Part shown: in pieces, positions 24,611-36,655 of the stretch
How the letters are laid out: each line of letters begins with the position of its first letter
Position numbering within the stretch: the stretch's first letter is position 1
DNA from: Abelmoschus esculentus
Lineage: Eukaryota; Streptophyta; Magnoliopsida; Malvales; Malvaceae
Assembly: GCA_035048815.1 (NCBI GenBank)
Contig: JAUCBN010000024.1
Coordinates: 3,966,001-4,030,000 of the forward strand
DNA: 64,000 nucleotides
Direction: 5' to 3'
Notes under the pieces: model-generated
Told to the model about the DNA's origin: nothing
Database searches by the model: none
What the model saw: the letters and a program-made list of their open reading frames with translations, nothing else
Translations under genes and position numbers: made by a program

Positions 24611-24861
24611 CATTCACTTCAAGGAATGAAACAAATTCAATAATCGCATAGAATAAACACCATACTTGCATTCACTTCATGGAATGACATAAATCAAATA
24701 GTCGCATAGAATAATCATCATGCTTACATTCTCTTCAAGGAATGTCATAAATCCAATAATCGCATGGAATAATCATCATACTTGCATTCACTTTAAGGAA
24801 AGTCATATATTCAATAATTGCATGGAATAAGCATCATGCATGCATTCACTTCAGGGAATGC
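24611..24861. repeat. Tandem repeat, exact 58-base period, five copies
   Basis: The word cattcactt or a close variant starts at 24611, 24669, 24727, 24785 and 24843, each 58 bases apart. Each unit also contains a small palindrome, cattc...gaatg, and an aataatcgcatagaataa-like word. Looser copies of the palindrome occur at about 23613, 23651 and 24426. It lies in the leader side of Copia element 2. Confidence 0.85.
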
Positions 24862-25069
24862 TTCCCATAAAAATTCTTTGATCAAGACGATTTTCGTAAC
24901 TTGACCTTGGGAGAAGTTTATATTCAAGTTTTTTCGACATAAAAATAGTATTGCTTTCAAGCAAATATAAACTTTATAATATTCATACTATTAAATAGTA
25001 ATTGATCAACCAATATATATACAATACATACATGGAACAAAAATTTAATCCTTATATGCGGCGTTGATA

Positions 25070-26457
25070 AACCAGTCCACAAGGTCCTATAAAAAGAACC
25101 TCCTTTAAGACTAGTAGCCTCGCAGAACGGAATGTCCAGTCAATATACTCGGATTAAACCAACAAGTAACCCCTAAAATTTACCTAATTTCTTGGATTAG
25201 AAGTTAGGGTTTTATTTTACTGAAACTTGATTTACAAGTTAGGGTTTTTATAAATTAAAATATAATTTGGATAAATTATTAAATAATTAATAATTTAAAA
25301 TACTAAAATAAAATTCAACGTTTAAAATACCAAATTTAACCCACAAATAATAAACAATCCAAAACCGAAAGTTATTCAAAGTTTGATACAAAATTATTAA
25401 CCGAAATAATTACAAGTCTGAAATAATAAAACGTACGGTATAACAAAAATTCAAATTCGAAAGTCCTCCAAATATCGAGATCTATGACCGGGTATCTGAA
25501 ACAGAAACTGGAAGGATGTAAGCTAGGGAGCCTAGTGTGTCTCTAGAGCAGATAAACAGTATTACAGAACAATATAATGCAGATGATGTGAAGTATGCAT
25601 GATATGCACCCAACTCCAAACACCAACAGAAGAGTAAGTTCCCCTGAACCACTCTAACTCCATCACACCAACAGAAGTGGAAACTCGACCCGCAGGTGGA
25701 GCTACTGAACAGAAGTGATAAATCACTAACTTTCCCGTACTCATATAATCTACCAGATGTAATGTTATATGCATATACAGAATCAAAATGTATGCCTTAA
25801 TATCTAACAGGAGGCAAGCATAATAAATATCAGGATCATAAATGTAATGTCAGGATGATGCATGATCATATGGATTTAACAGAAACTGAACATATTAAAA
25901 AACAGAATTTACAGAAGAGAACACACTTGAAGCAGAAGACTCAACGTCGAGAGTGACGTCTACTAGACTCGGCTCTACCACTAGATCGAGCGGGTGTAGA
26001 GTCTATGAATAATAATAATGTCAGACACACTACTATGTCACTAACAGATAAGTACACAAAACAGAAAGAAATCGAAACTCACATGTGGGTCTCGAAGACT
26101 GATAAACGGGAGGTCGTCCAGGAGGATGAGGAGGCAACTGCTCAGGATCGGAATCCACGTCACCTGAACCAAACAGAAACTGATTCAGAATCTGTTACAG
26201 ATAATTCCCAGATAACAAATCGAACTTTAAAGCCCTAAAAACGATGCTTCGGGTTTGAATTTTGAAAAACGGAAAGCGTCATCAGACTCAGGACGTTAAA
26301 AACATAAAGTGGGCATGGGTCGAAAAAGTCAACTACTAACGTCAGCACTAGTTAACACTGACGTCAGTAGTGACGTCAATAGGGATGACATCATCAATAA
26401 CGTCATCAGTGACGTCATCCAGGTCGGTCACGGATCGGATTCCGGGTCAAACGGGTC
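25070..26457. other. Unassigned sequence replacing the outer part of the right Copia LTR
   Basis: This 1.4-kb stretch differs in base composition from the Copia and has no match elsewhere in the window. It has repeated acagaaactga-like words and a cluster of TGACGTCA sites near its right end. It may be part of another LTR element, but I found no boundaries or coding sequence that prove it. Confidence 0.4.
26359..26417. promoter_or_regulatory. Cluster of TGACGTCA palindromes
   Basis: Perfect TGACGTCA occurs at 26359-26366, 26371-26378 and 26410-26417, with variants TGACATCA at 26386 and AACGTCAT at 26400. This octamer is the core site of plant TGA/bZIP factors. No gene starts nearby, so a role in LTR transcription is only a guess. 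Confidence 0.5.
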
Positions 26458-26604
26458 GGGTTGTGTACAAGGATTTTTCCAAAAGTTTATATTTATAGGC
26501 ATAAGATGAAAACCCTAATTCCAACGGATATTAAACCCTAATAATAAAACACAAACTTTAACTTAATATATGAATATCCACCATGAATAAATATATTCAT
26601 AACA
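26458..26604 (-). repeat. Copia element 2, right LTR remnant
   Basis: It matches 20520-20669 with scattered differences and a 2-3 base length change. It stops abruptly at 26458. Confidence 0.75.
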
Positions 26605-27569
26605 TCATAATATTTTTTAAAATATATTACTTCTTTAAGCCTATTTTGTGATTTGGGTCCGACTTGTGAACTCGTGATATTTAACGAGTCAAATACTTGA
26701 CCCAAAGTTTTAATTTGTTTTAAAAAAATATCCGAAAATTATATGAACTAAGGAGCCAACAAATCTTGTATTTTCCTTCTTGGTTTATACCGGTCAAAAG
26801 CTTCCCCTTGATCCCACGTTGATTTGCTTCCAAATGAATTTATTTCTACTTATAGTAGATTTTTCAATAGAGACTTCTCTAAATGAATTGCCGAGGAAAA
26901 AAAGTTAGAAATATATATTTTATACTTAAAATATTATAAATATACTTTTAATTATTATTTTGTATTAAAAATTAAATTTTTAATAAATATTTATGAAAAA
27001 ACATTTTAAGATTTTACTTTATAATATTTAAAATTCATAAAATAAAATTATTTTGTCAAAGTAAAATATAAATTTTTAAAAACTAACATTAATATAAAAA
27101 ATTCGAAAATCAAAATTAACTGAATTAAAAATTGATAATTACTAAAATAATTTATCAAATTAAACCGAAACTAAATCGAATATACTTTCTGTAAGAGTGA
27201 TGATGGAGTATGGTCTGTGGGAAATGATGGTTTGTGGCATTATTAACCAAGTGATTATGCCTTAGATTTGGTGCTCATTGGCAACAGAAGCTATGGTTTG
27301 GTATGTTAGAACTCAGTACAAGCGCCAACGCGGGCGCCTGCCTGCCTCGGCTTCTCGACGTGGACGGCACAACGATCGACTCCATTTTTAGCTAAAAACG
27401 TATGCCATGCCAGGATGGAAATTGGTCGGTATCATGCTAGGAATAACCGTGGTCCAAACATATTTATATATATATTTGTATTTTAAATAATATTTTTATT
27501 TTTTAATATAATATTTGAACTACTTAAGTTTACTCTTACTCATGAGTTAAAAGAAGTTTCAACAATACC
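26605..27569. other. Intergenic DNA with a GC-richer island
   Basis: Most of it is AT-rich. From about 27180 to 27470 the composition is closer to genic DNA, and one plus-strand frame reads DDGVWSVGNDGLWHY followed by a stop and PSDYALDLV. I do not recognise the family. It may be a relic of a coding exon. Confidence 0.35.
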
Positions 27570-27680
27570 GATAGGAGTTGATCCAAGTGATAAATAATTT
27601 AGTTTTATTTAAGCAAGTCTCAAGTTCGAGACGTTGTGTATGTAAAAAATCTATATTAAAAGACTCACCGATAAAAATTA
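27570..27680 (+). mobile_element. tRNA-derived SINE-like copy, diverged
   Basis: An A-box-like ttgatccaagtgataaat is followed by a B-box-like ctcaagttcgagacg about 35 bases later, then a short body. The layout fits a SINE head; the body does not clearly match the other copies. Confidence 0.45.
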
Positions 27681-27689
27681 GATGTGCAA

Positions 27690-28486
27690 AGCAATCAAAA
27701 TATAAATATTTAAATGATCAATATGTACATTATTAACGAAAAATCGATGTACGCTCGAAGTGAATTAATTATATACCAATTTAAGAAACAGAGACTATGT
27801 AAATCAAAACTTAACATTACATAGATAACAATTCATAATAATATCTTTAAGATTATGTATTTTATAATAATAAATTCATTTGATGTGAAATTTGGATTGG
27901 ACATTGGAACTACCCAAAGAAGACCGCAATAAGAAATCTAATAATTGATTGAATAATAAGGATGTTGGATGTTTATATTATTTATTTTGTATGAATTTAA
28001 ATTTTAAATAAATACTAACATATAATTATTTTGAGACCGTAAAAAATCATATGAAAGTATTTTTTTGTTATTTAATCTCTTTTTACGAGAAAATATATTA
28101 TATGTTATTTCTGTCATGTCATCTATAAAATTAATCAATTAAATATGTTTATTTTATTAATTTTTTATTTTATCTTTCTATTAAGTGAATATTTATTGAT
28201 ATTTATTATATATTAAATTCAAAAATAATTTTTATTAAGTAAATATTTATTTAATAATAAAAATAAAATAAAAAATAATAAAATAAATATTTTAATTAAT
28301 TAATTTTATAAATAACGTGATAAAAATGACTCATAATATAATTTACTCTTATTTTATAAAATAAAATTGGGTTGGGCGCCCACAATGAGCAACCCATAAA
28401 AGAGGATGCCTCTGCCCATTAGGCAATTTGTAGATCAGAAAAGTAAAACTGTCAATGATAGTCGAAATAAATTGATACCGTAGCAA
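27690..28486. other. AT-rich intergenic DNA
   Basis: No gene is seen. A short GC-richer patch at 28370-28440 (ggttgggcgcccacaatgag) is not recognised. Confidence 0.4.
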
Positions 28487-28979
28487 ATAGGGGTGAGTAT
28501 TCGGTCGAGTTGAGTTGAGTCGAGTCAAAAATTTTGAATTATTTGAGTTGACGAGTCATATTTTACAACTCAAACTTTATTTGAAATTTTTCGGTTCGAG
28601 TCGAGTTTTTGAGTTTTTATAAATATTTAATTATAATTATTTACCATATTATAGTATGATTTGATTTTAATTTAAATGACTTTCTCTAATCATATAAGAT
28701 ATGCATATATATTTTTTTCGTATATAAGAATATTTCTTTATATTTTTATATATCAATACATATATCATTAAAAAATTTAGATATTCGTCTCGAACTTAAG
28801 AATTAATCATTTAATTATTAAAAATTTCGAGTTATTCGAGTTATTGGAATTTTCATTTTACAACTCAAACTTTATTTGAAATTTTTTCGAATCGAGTCAA
28901 AATGAGTCGAGTATTTTTGCCTCTAATCGAGTTGAGTTATTTGATTTTTTGAATTGAGTCGATTTTTGCTCACCCCTAA
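28487..28979. mobile_element. TIR element with tcgagt-rich ends, copy 1
   Basis: The left end reads taggggtgagtattcggtc and the right end is the reverse complement type, tttttgctcacccctaat. Both ends carry runs of gagtcgagt-like words, and inner blocks such as tttacaactcaaactttattt occur in both halves. A related element fills 63436-63996, and fragments lie near 6665-6850. Confidence 0.7.
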
Positions 28980-29312
28980 TAGCAAACTTTTATGAAAAAA
29001 TTTCATAAATAAAACTTTCATATATATTGTCTTTGTACCATTAATTTTAAAGATGATACAAAATAAAATGTATTATATTACATTTTAGAAAAAATAAATA
29101 AATACAATATTTATGGAAAATTTACTTAAATATTGATCTCGTTTTTTCTTTCATTAGAATAACAATCATTTTATTTTTAAAAATATTATATTTTAATCGG
29201 TGAATATAAAGATGATTTTAAATGGATCGGATTTTAAACACTAAATTAAATAAAATATAAAAGTCGGGATCAAAAGGATCCGACTTTAAACAATAATTTT
29301 ATAGAAAATATA
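28980..29312. other. AT-rich spacer
   Basis: No feature is seen apart from a short direct repeat, gatcggattttaaac/gatccgactttaaac, near 29225 and 29277. It should contain the 3' UTR of the following minus-strand gene piece. Confidence 0.35.
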
Positions 29313-29959
29313 TTACCAAATCCACATTCCAGATTCCACAGTGTCATTCCACTCCATTTGATGCTGCTCTCCTAATGATGATTGTGTTACATATGGAGAT
29401 GAAGATGAGTTGATTGATGGGTTGTTGCTGTTATGGTAAAGGTTGGCATAGTTTAGGCTTAGGCCTAAGGTTTGGTTTGTTCGGGTGAAGTCTAAAGTGT
29501 CAGTGGATGGAAAAGGAGTTGCAGAAACAGGCCAAGAACATGGATTTGAAGGAGATGGGCAAAACCCAGAATTTATCCTGGACTTTGTCTTTGATTCATC
29601 TTCAAAACTTGTTGGACATGAAAGATGTTGTTGTTCATTGGCTTGTTTCATGGCAGCTCGATGGAACTTAAGAGCAATGACAATTTCTCTCCTTGACTCA
29701 GCCATGTTAAGCATCCTTTCTTGGTAAGGCTTGCTGGTGTGAAGCCGCCTCCTGACCTGTTTCTTATGTTGTGGTGGTGGATTGCCTCGGTGGGTCTGCG
29801 GTGGTTTACTAAGGCCTTGGCTAAATTTGGTTAATTTTCGGCCATTGGAACGGGCAGCAGGCCCAGCACCAACAGTGTCAGGGTCCTTGGGGATTTTGGT
29901 TCTCGAAGTGGTCCGTTGTTTAACAAGGGTGTGGATATAAGCACCGGAGAGATGAAGCT
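29313..29959 (-). pseudogene. Plant-specific protein, C-terminal exon only; 5' exon not found
   Basis: One open frame of about 215 residues runs from an acceptor (ccctgcag, 29960) to the stop at 29313. It starts ELHLSGAYIHTLVKQ and continues to QVRRRLHTSKPYQERMLNMA, a basic, conserved-looking core, and then EIVIALKFHRAAMKQA. The C-terminal half is Ser/Asn/Pro-rich, carries TLGLSLNYANLY (an LxLxL, EAR-like motif) and ends GMWIW. I recall plant proteins of unknown function with this core, but cannot name the function. The first ATG inside the exon is after the conserved core, so a 5' exon is needed. None is visible in the 800 bases upstream, which are AT-rich and run into a TIR element. It is either a truncated gene or one with a distant first exon. 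Confidence 0.6.
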
Positions 29960-29960
29960 C

Positions 29961-30798
29961 TGCAGGGTTTTTTTTTTTTACAAATACTACTAAATTTTTA
30001 TTAAATTTATAAAAAAATTATAATTAAAACGTAATTAGAAAATAAAATAATTGGATTAAAAAATTAAAAAATACTTACAACCCAAAAAGAAAGAAAAATA
30101 AAATTTCTATGAAAATAAGCATACCAATAAAATTCAGCAGCTTCCTAAATCTTCTTTATCTCTATCCAAAAGAGACGTATAGTGAAGGAAGAAGTTGTAG
30201 GCGATTCAAATTGTTGTACAAAAAGTATCGCTACTCAGGACTGGTTTTACTCAGGATTGGTTTTATCAGTAAACAACCATCAACCGAGTGGGGATAAGTC
30301 TTTCTAAGTGACCACCGACAAAACAATAAATCAGAAAACTATCATCGATTAAATCTCTGTGTGAACAACAATCGATCGCTAGAGTATGTTGCAACATGCC
30401 ATGAAGACAAACGAATCAAACCCCAAAACAAAAATAAAAACATGTCACAAGAACAGAGAAATGACAGAAGCGTGTCACAAAGACAGAAAAATAGACATCC
30501 TTATTAAAATAAAAAAAAATAAATCCGGTGATCGACAATCAATACTAAAATTAATTATCGATCATCGATTAAAGAGAACGATCAAAACAAAAAATGAAAA
30601 AAAAAATTAGAAGAAGAACGGCGGCTACGAGGATTTTGAGAAGAAAAAAACTAAGTTTTTGCTATATTAGGTATTTTAAAAAATAATAATAAGATGGATA
30701 AAATGTGTATATATTAATTAAAAACTTACAAGACGGTTACCTTAATTTCATATTTTCTGAAATCTTTCATCAATTATATATGTATATAATTTTGTTTT
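29961..30798. other. AT-rich region upstream of the truncated gene
   Basis: Open frames at 30109-30610 have no recognisable content. The words atcgatcgc and gatcgacaatc recur near 30370 and 30530. No first exon for the minus-strand gene can be seen. Confidence 0.4.
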
Positions 30799-31714
30799 AA
30801 GGTATAAAGATAATTTTCATCCTTAACGTTTATAATTTTTGTCATTTTTGTCCTTATTCTTTTTTGGAGATAAATTTAGCCCTTAATCTATATCTTTTTA
30901 ACAAATAACTCATTTTTTAACTATCATGATAACTGAATCGTTAAAAATTTAATAATGATAATTTGTCATATATATGTGATACTAATATATTTTAAATACA
31001 TAAAATCTAACCTATTAAACATATACATATATAATATAATTTTATTTCAGTATAAAATATAAAATAATTAAAATTTAAATAAAATATTAAAAATTAATTA
31101 AATCCAAAACAAAAATTTAATAAATATTCTCAACCCTAACTAAACTAAAATATCTTTATAAAACCCTAAAAATCCGATTTAGATTAAAACTAAAATACCT
31201 AAATACTAAACTAAAATAATAATAATCCAATTGATTATTATCAAAATCATTTATCTTTGATTCACCGGTAACAAACTCTACAAAACCCTTTCTTTTCAAA
31301 TTACGTTCATACTTTTTTAGATAAAATTTTGATTTTACTATAGTTAAGGTTGAAAATATTTAGTAGCCTTTTATTTTAAATTTAATTAATTTTTGATGAA
31401 TAAAAATTTAATTTTTAATATTTCATTTGAATTTGAATTTGAATTGTTTTATATTTTTAGATTAGAATAAAATTATATTCTATATATGTATATGCTTAAT
31501 ATGTTAGATTCTATGTCATTTAAAATATATTATCACATATATATATATGACAAGTTATCATTATTAAATTTTTAACGGTTCAGTTATAATGGTAGTTAAA
31601 AAATGAGTTATTTGTTAAAAAGACATAGGTTAAGGGCTAAATTTATCCCAAAAAAAATAAGGGCCAAAATGAAAAAAATTATAAATGTTAAGGGTGAAAA
31701 TTATCTTTATACCT
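30799..31714. mobile_element. TIR element with about 190-base inverted arms
   Basis: The left end reads aaggtataaagataatttt and the right end aaaattatctttatacctt. The arms continue inward through taagggctaaattta and gtcattttgtccttatt-type blocks to about 30960 and 31560. The centre is AT-rich, with aaaccctaaaa words. There is no transposase. Confidence 0.8.
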
Positions 31715-31754
31715 TGTTTTAATGGCTACAACTCATTAATTTTCTTTTAATGAT

Positions 31755-33287
31755 AATTTAAAGGAAAATTCTACGACGGGCGTCGAACACCGCTGAACAC
31801 CACTAACGTTGAACATTGTTGAACATCATTAAACTAATTAATAAAAATTAAAAATCATTAGGACTCAACATATAATTAATAAATATTTAAAATAAAATTT
31901 TAATTAAATTATTTTTACAGGGAAAACTATATGGATGGTCACCCAACTATCACTCTTTTCTTGTGTTAGCCACCCAACTAATTTTTTCATCAAAACCATC
32001 ATTAAAATTTTATTTTGTTATATTTTGATAATCGACTGTTAAATATTTAACGAAGATTATTATATGGTATGGTTTAATAATAATTTTAGTCCTTAAAATT
32101 ATTACATTATATCAAATTAATCCAAATAAAAAATAACTCATCAAATACTTTAATTAAACCTTAAATTTTTAATCCTTTTTCTTCCTCTTCTTGCAACACT
32201 ACTTTAAAAATTAATTTGCAAACTCTCTCTTTATTTTTCTTGTGTCTTTGAACAACTTATTAAGTTTCAGATAATAAAAAACTATTTCAATTTTATAATT
32301 TATTCTTTTAAAATTTAAATTAAAAGAATAGTTTCTTTTTCTTCGATCGGGATGGTATTTTCGTCGAATAATTTATTTTCAGCCCAATGAAGGTTGTGTT
32401 TCGGCATCTGAAAAGTCACTGATACTAAATTTATGTGAAGTTGTTGGAACATCCACATAAAGATTGAAAAATTGGACTACTCAATAAAAATTTAAGTGAA
32501 ACCAATTTTTATTTAATCTCGAGAATTTGTGTGAAGTTGTAGAAACATCCATATGAAAATCGATATAACATCAAAATTTGTGTGAAGTTGTAGGAACACC
32601 ATATGAAGATCTAAAATTTTATGTGAATTGATAAATCGATTTTTTTATGGATCCGATAAGTATAGAAAATGATAGAAAAAAAATATATATTAGTAGTTTA
32701 GGAAAAGTCAAAGAGCGAGATTAAATTTTAAAAGAACAAATCATAAAATTAAAGTGTTTTTCTATAATCTAAAATTTAATAAATTATTTAAAGACACAAG
32801 AAAAATAAAGAAAAAGTTAACAAATTAATTTTCTTAAAGTAATGCTACAAGAGAACAAAAAAATTGAGGTTTAGTTAAAATATTTGATAAGTTATATTCT
32901 ATTAGAATTAATTTAATATAATATAATATAATAATTTTAGGAAGTGAAATTATAATAAATTATTATTAAACCATGTGATGTCACATCTTTGTTAAATATT
33001 TAATAGCCGATGACCAAAATAATAATGAAATAAAACATTGACAATGAGTTTGATGAAAAAATAGTTTAATGACCAACCCAAAAAATTAGTGATAATTGGA
33101 TGATCATTCGTGTAGTTTTTCTTATAGAAAATAATTTAATTAAAATTTTATTTTAAATATTTATTAATTATATATTGAGTCCTCGTGATCTTTAATCTTT
33201 ATTAATTATTTTAATGATGTTCAACAATGTTCATCGTTACTGGTGTTCAACAATGTTCGACACACGTTGTAGACTTATCCTAATTTA
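31755..33287. mobile_element. Outer TIR element, interrupted by another
   Basis: The left arm (about 31755-31918) contains gtcgaacaccgctgaacacc and gttgaacattgttgaacatc. The right arm (about 33127-33287) contains the reverse complement, gatgttcaacaatgttcat and tgttcgacacacgttgtag. The element at 31919-33126 lies between the arms. Confidence 0.75.
31919..33126. mobile_element. Inner TIR element with about 400-base arms
   Basis: The left end reads gggaaaactatatggatggt and the right end, reverse-complemented, ataagaaaaactacacgaat. Matching blocks (cacccaactatcac; aattttttcatcaaa; tattaaatatttaacgaag) run inward for about 400 bases on each side. The centre (32425-32640) has three copies of an atttgtgtgaagttgtagg-like unit. 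There is no open frame for a transposase. Confidence 0.78.
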
Positions 33288-33967
33288 AAATAATAATAAA
33301 AATATGATAATTAAAAGAAAACTGTGAAAAATTAAAATATAATTGTTTATTAATTTTATTTTAATCGAATGTATTCTTTTGATTTTCAAAATTAAAATTT
33401 ATGAAGTCATATTTATGGATAATCATGTTAGAAAAAATATTAAATAGATTTATTTTGATAACAATCGAGACTGATCTCTTAAAAAAGTTGATTAAAAAAT
33501 GTTGCAGATGATTTTACTTTGAAATTTATAAGAATAACATCACTTTTTAAGTAAAAGTGTTAAATTTTTAGATGATTGTAAGTTATTTTTATGTGTATAA
33601 TCTAATATTTTTATGAGTTAACTACTGCGTTGATCACTTTTGTTTAACCTTAATATAATTTTGGTCATCGACTTTAAAAAATATCATTGAGATTATTTAT
33701 ATTTTCAGACATAAACTCTTATCACTCTAATATTAAATATTAACGAAAAATTATCTGACATAATAAATAAAAATAAATTATTTAGATAATTCATTTAAGA
33801 AAAGGTTAACAAAAAAAATAAGGGACCCGATTGTCGAATCACATCAGGATAAAATAAATAAAGAAAACAAAAATAAAAACAAAAGCTCCTCAATACCCAA
33901 AAAAGAAAGAAAAACTCGGCATCTTTATCTGTTTTTGCCGTCGGACTGAGAAAAGAAGAGATCGGAG
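33288..33967. other. AT-rich region upstream of the FYVE gene
   Basis: No gene is seen. The last 170 bases are less AT-rich and probably hold the promoter and 5' UTR; I could not fix a TATA box. Confidence 0.4.
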
Positions 33968-36621
33968 ATGTCATCGGAGCCCCCGCCTTTCCAGGAAGCA
34001 GCACGATGCGAAGTCTGCAAATGCAGCTTCAACACTTTCAGGCGCCGGGTATGTTATTATTCCCAAATTTTTTACTTTGTTTTTAAAAGTTTCATTTTCT
34101 TATACTAATTAAGGACCGATCATTTTAATTTTATGCGACGAAAACAGTGAAACATATCCTCCGATGAAGTAAATTTTACCGATTAGGTTTATTTCCAGCC
34201 ATAGATCGGTAATTGTTTGAACTATATTGGAGTGCGCTCCTTTGCATTGATCTTAGCTGTTTGACTTATCTATCCCTCTTAATATGAGTTTCCTTTCTCG
34301 TTTTGCTGATTCAGAGTTCTATGAATCTTATTAAGTGTTTTTATGGTTTGATTTTTGATACGTTATATTGGTTCTTTGGAAGTCCTGTTTATGACTAGGC
34401 CTACTGTGATATTAATTTGAATGAATGGATCGGGTGTATGCCTGATCTTGGTATGTAAGTTCAGATTTGTTAACTTCAACTTAGTCGTTGCAATCAAACA
34501 TGAGAAATTTGGGATCTATAAACAGAATCAGTGGTTGAAGCTTATACGTATGCTATCAAAGGCATAATTGGTTCTGGTTGTGGAAGTTGTTGTGCGTTAA
34601 TGATGATCTAAAGTGGTGTAATCATAATTCGTATGTTCTACCGAACTCTATAGATCTTTTATGATATTGACTATAATCAAAATGATGTTGTGTAAGGATA
34701 TGCTTTTCTTGTGTGCAATCTCTCTGTGAAGTAGGTATGCATCTATTCTATATTGGACCGATTGCCTTATGCAAATACATGAAACCATCTTCATTTTTGC
34801 AGCATCATTGTCGATGTTGTGGAAGGACATTATGCAACGAACATTCATCTAATCAAATGGTTCAAGCTCCCAGTCCCTCTGTTTAAGGGTTAATTATTCA
34901 TTTCTCAAGCTGTTAAAGTTTGAATAAGCCAGGTTTTATTAAGGAATCTTTTTTTCTTTCATGTCTGCATATTCAGGCTTTACCACAATTTGGCATACTT
35001 TCGTCTGTTCGGGTTTGTGCAGATTGTTTCAATAAATCTTCAGGGTAACTGTATTTTGATTGAATACACATATACATATATAAATATCATTGATTAGAAA
35101 CGGAAGGAGGAGGGGTGTAGCTTGGACATGTTTTAGATTCTTGGTATTGATGGATACTCTTGCTTCATTTTGATTTTCTTATTATTAATTTGAGCTCAAT
35201 TTAAGAGACCATTTCTAAATATTTGTTTTGTTTCTTCACATTATTTTTCTTGTGAATTCATTTGAGGGCAGATCTGCAAAAGCTGATCTTCAGCCTCCTT
35301 TAGGTGGAGTTGATTCTGCTACGGACGAAGTCTCTAGATTAGACATTAATGCAGTTGTGGGTTCACAAACTGATGCTACTGCAAAACAACAGCCTGTTGC
35401 AAGTATCCCAGATTGCAAGTGTGGAATGCCATTGTGTATTTGTGAAGCTCCAGCGCCAACAACAGATGCAGCTTCACTTAAGGTATGAATTCTTTTGTAG
35501 TTTTAGCAGCACCTCATGCTGATTCAAGCTTGTCTTATGAACCCATATTTGTTCACACAGCAGATAAACCCTACATCTTCAATGGCTTTGTCAAATCCCA
35601 AATCAAAAAAGGCTGACACTGCTCCCAAGAGCAGAGGCTCCACATCAAACAGTAAATCTAGGTATGCTATTCTGTAGTTTTTGTATTCAATCTTTGCTCT
35701 TCACTCTTTCCAAACATAATGATATTATTTACAAGAAAATCAGCTATAAAACAACAAACTGAAAAACGAATACAAAAGAAGATGGAACTCTAGAAAATTT
35801 AGGGTTCTAAAACCTCTATTTTTTAATTAATTCAAAGCTAGCAATAAGAAAGTTATGGTGGTAATTACTCTAGAGAACTCAGGATTATAAAAAATCACAT
35901 GATGTTTGATTTCAAATGATTTAATATATTATATGTGTGAGATTTGAGCATGGAAATCCTAACACTTTCTGGCCTATTCTTGTAACCTGAGTTATTTGAA
36001 ACCTGAAGGTGGATTCTAGTAAATTTATGGCCTTATGATTTGAACTAGATCTTGCTTTTTTGTTTGTACTTAACTTTCTGATAGAAGTTATTCGAATGAA
36101 TTTTAATGTTGTGGGGGATAATTGTGAGAAGAACCTTCAGTATTTCCATTTCTCTTGCCATCTTGATTTTCAAGTCTCTAGCCTCCTTTGGTGGCTAATT
36201 TTGCTTTCTGTTTTAGTCTGCTCTTTTAGATATTTAGATATGGTTTGCATCTTTGCAGTTCCGTTTTCAATCCTTCTCTGGTGACCAATGGTACTGCTGC
36301 AGATAAATCTCAGATGGATTATGATGTAAATGGAGAGGTAGAGTATAACTCTTTAATGATGTATTATCTAGAAGGCATTCAATTTTTATAGTATTTTTCT
36401 TTTTTTCTTTTTTGAATTATGTTCCTCTGCACACACTGTACTCAGGGTTTAAGAGAAGCTATAAAGAATGGTCATACCGCTGCAGCTAAAAAGCTTCTAA
36501 GCGAGGTATGTTATGATTTTATTCCAAAGCTCAAATGGAATGAATTTCTAAGTATGATTTTACATGTGCAGGGTGTAGATGCAAATTACCGTGACAAGCA
36601 AGGATTATCTTTACTGCATCT

Positions 36622-36655
<34 letters not shown>

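Larger units (their letters stand above)
20435..26604 (-). mobile_element. Second Copia LTR retrotransposon, damaged
   Basis: A 150-base block at 20520-20669 is repeated at 26458-26604. Both end in atattcataaca, which on the minus strand is an LTR start, TGTTATGAAT. Just inside the left copy, the minus strand reads aagggtgag (purine tract). Before that comes the Copia 3'-leader phrase ggttttaatgaggcaca. A pol fragment at 22165-22359 reads ANESNLRLKRSR, part of the Copia pol region after integrase. The left LTR may begin at TG 20435. The right LTR has lost its other end: from 26457 leftward the sequence is unrelated. No target duplication was found, so the outer limits are approximate. Confidence 0.65.

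Noticed and set aside
24611..24861. Regularly spaced repeats that look like a CRISPR array
   Set aside because: The whole 58-base unit repeats, with no unique spacers, in a plant retrotransposon.
30386..30610. Open frame of 74 codons
   Set aside because: It is Lys/Asn-rich, biased by AT content, and next to simple repeats; there is no support for a gene.
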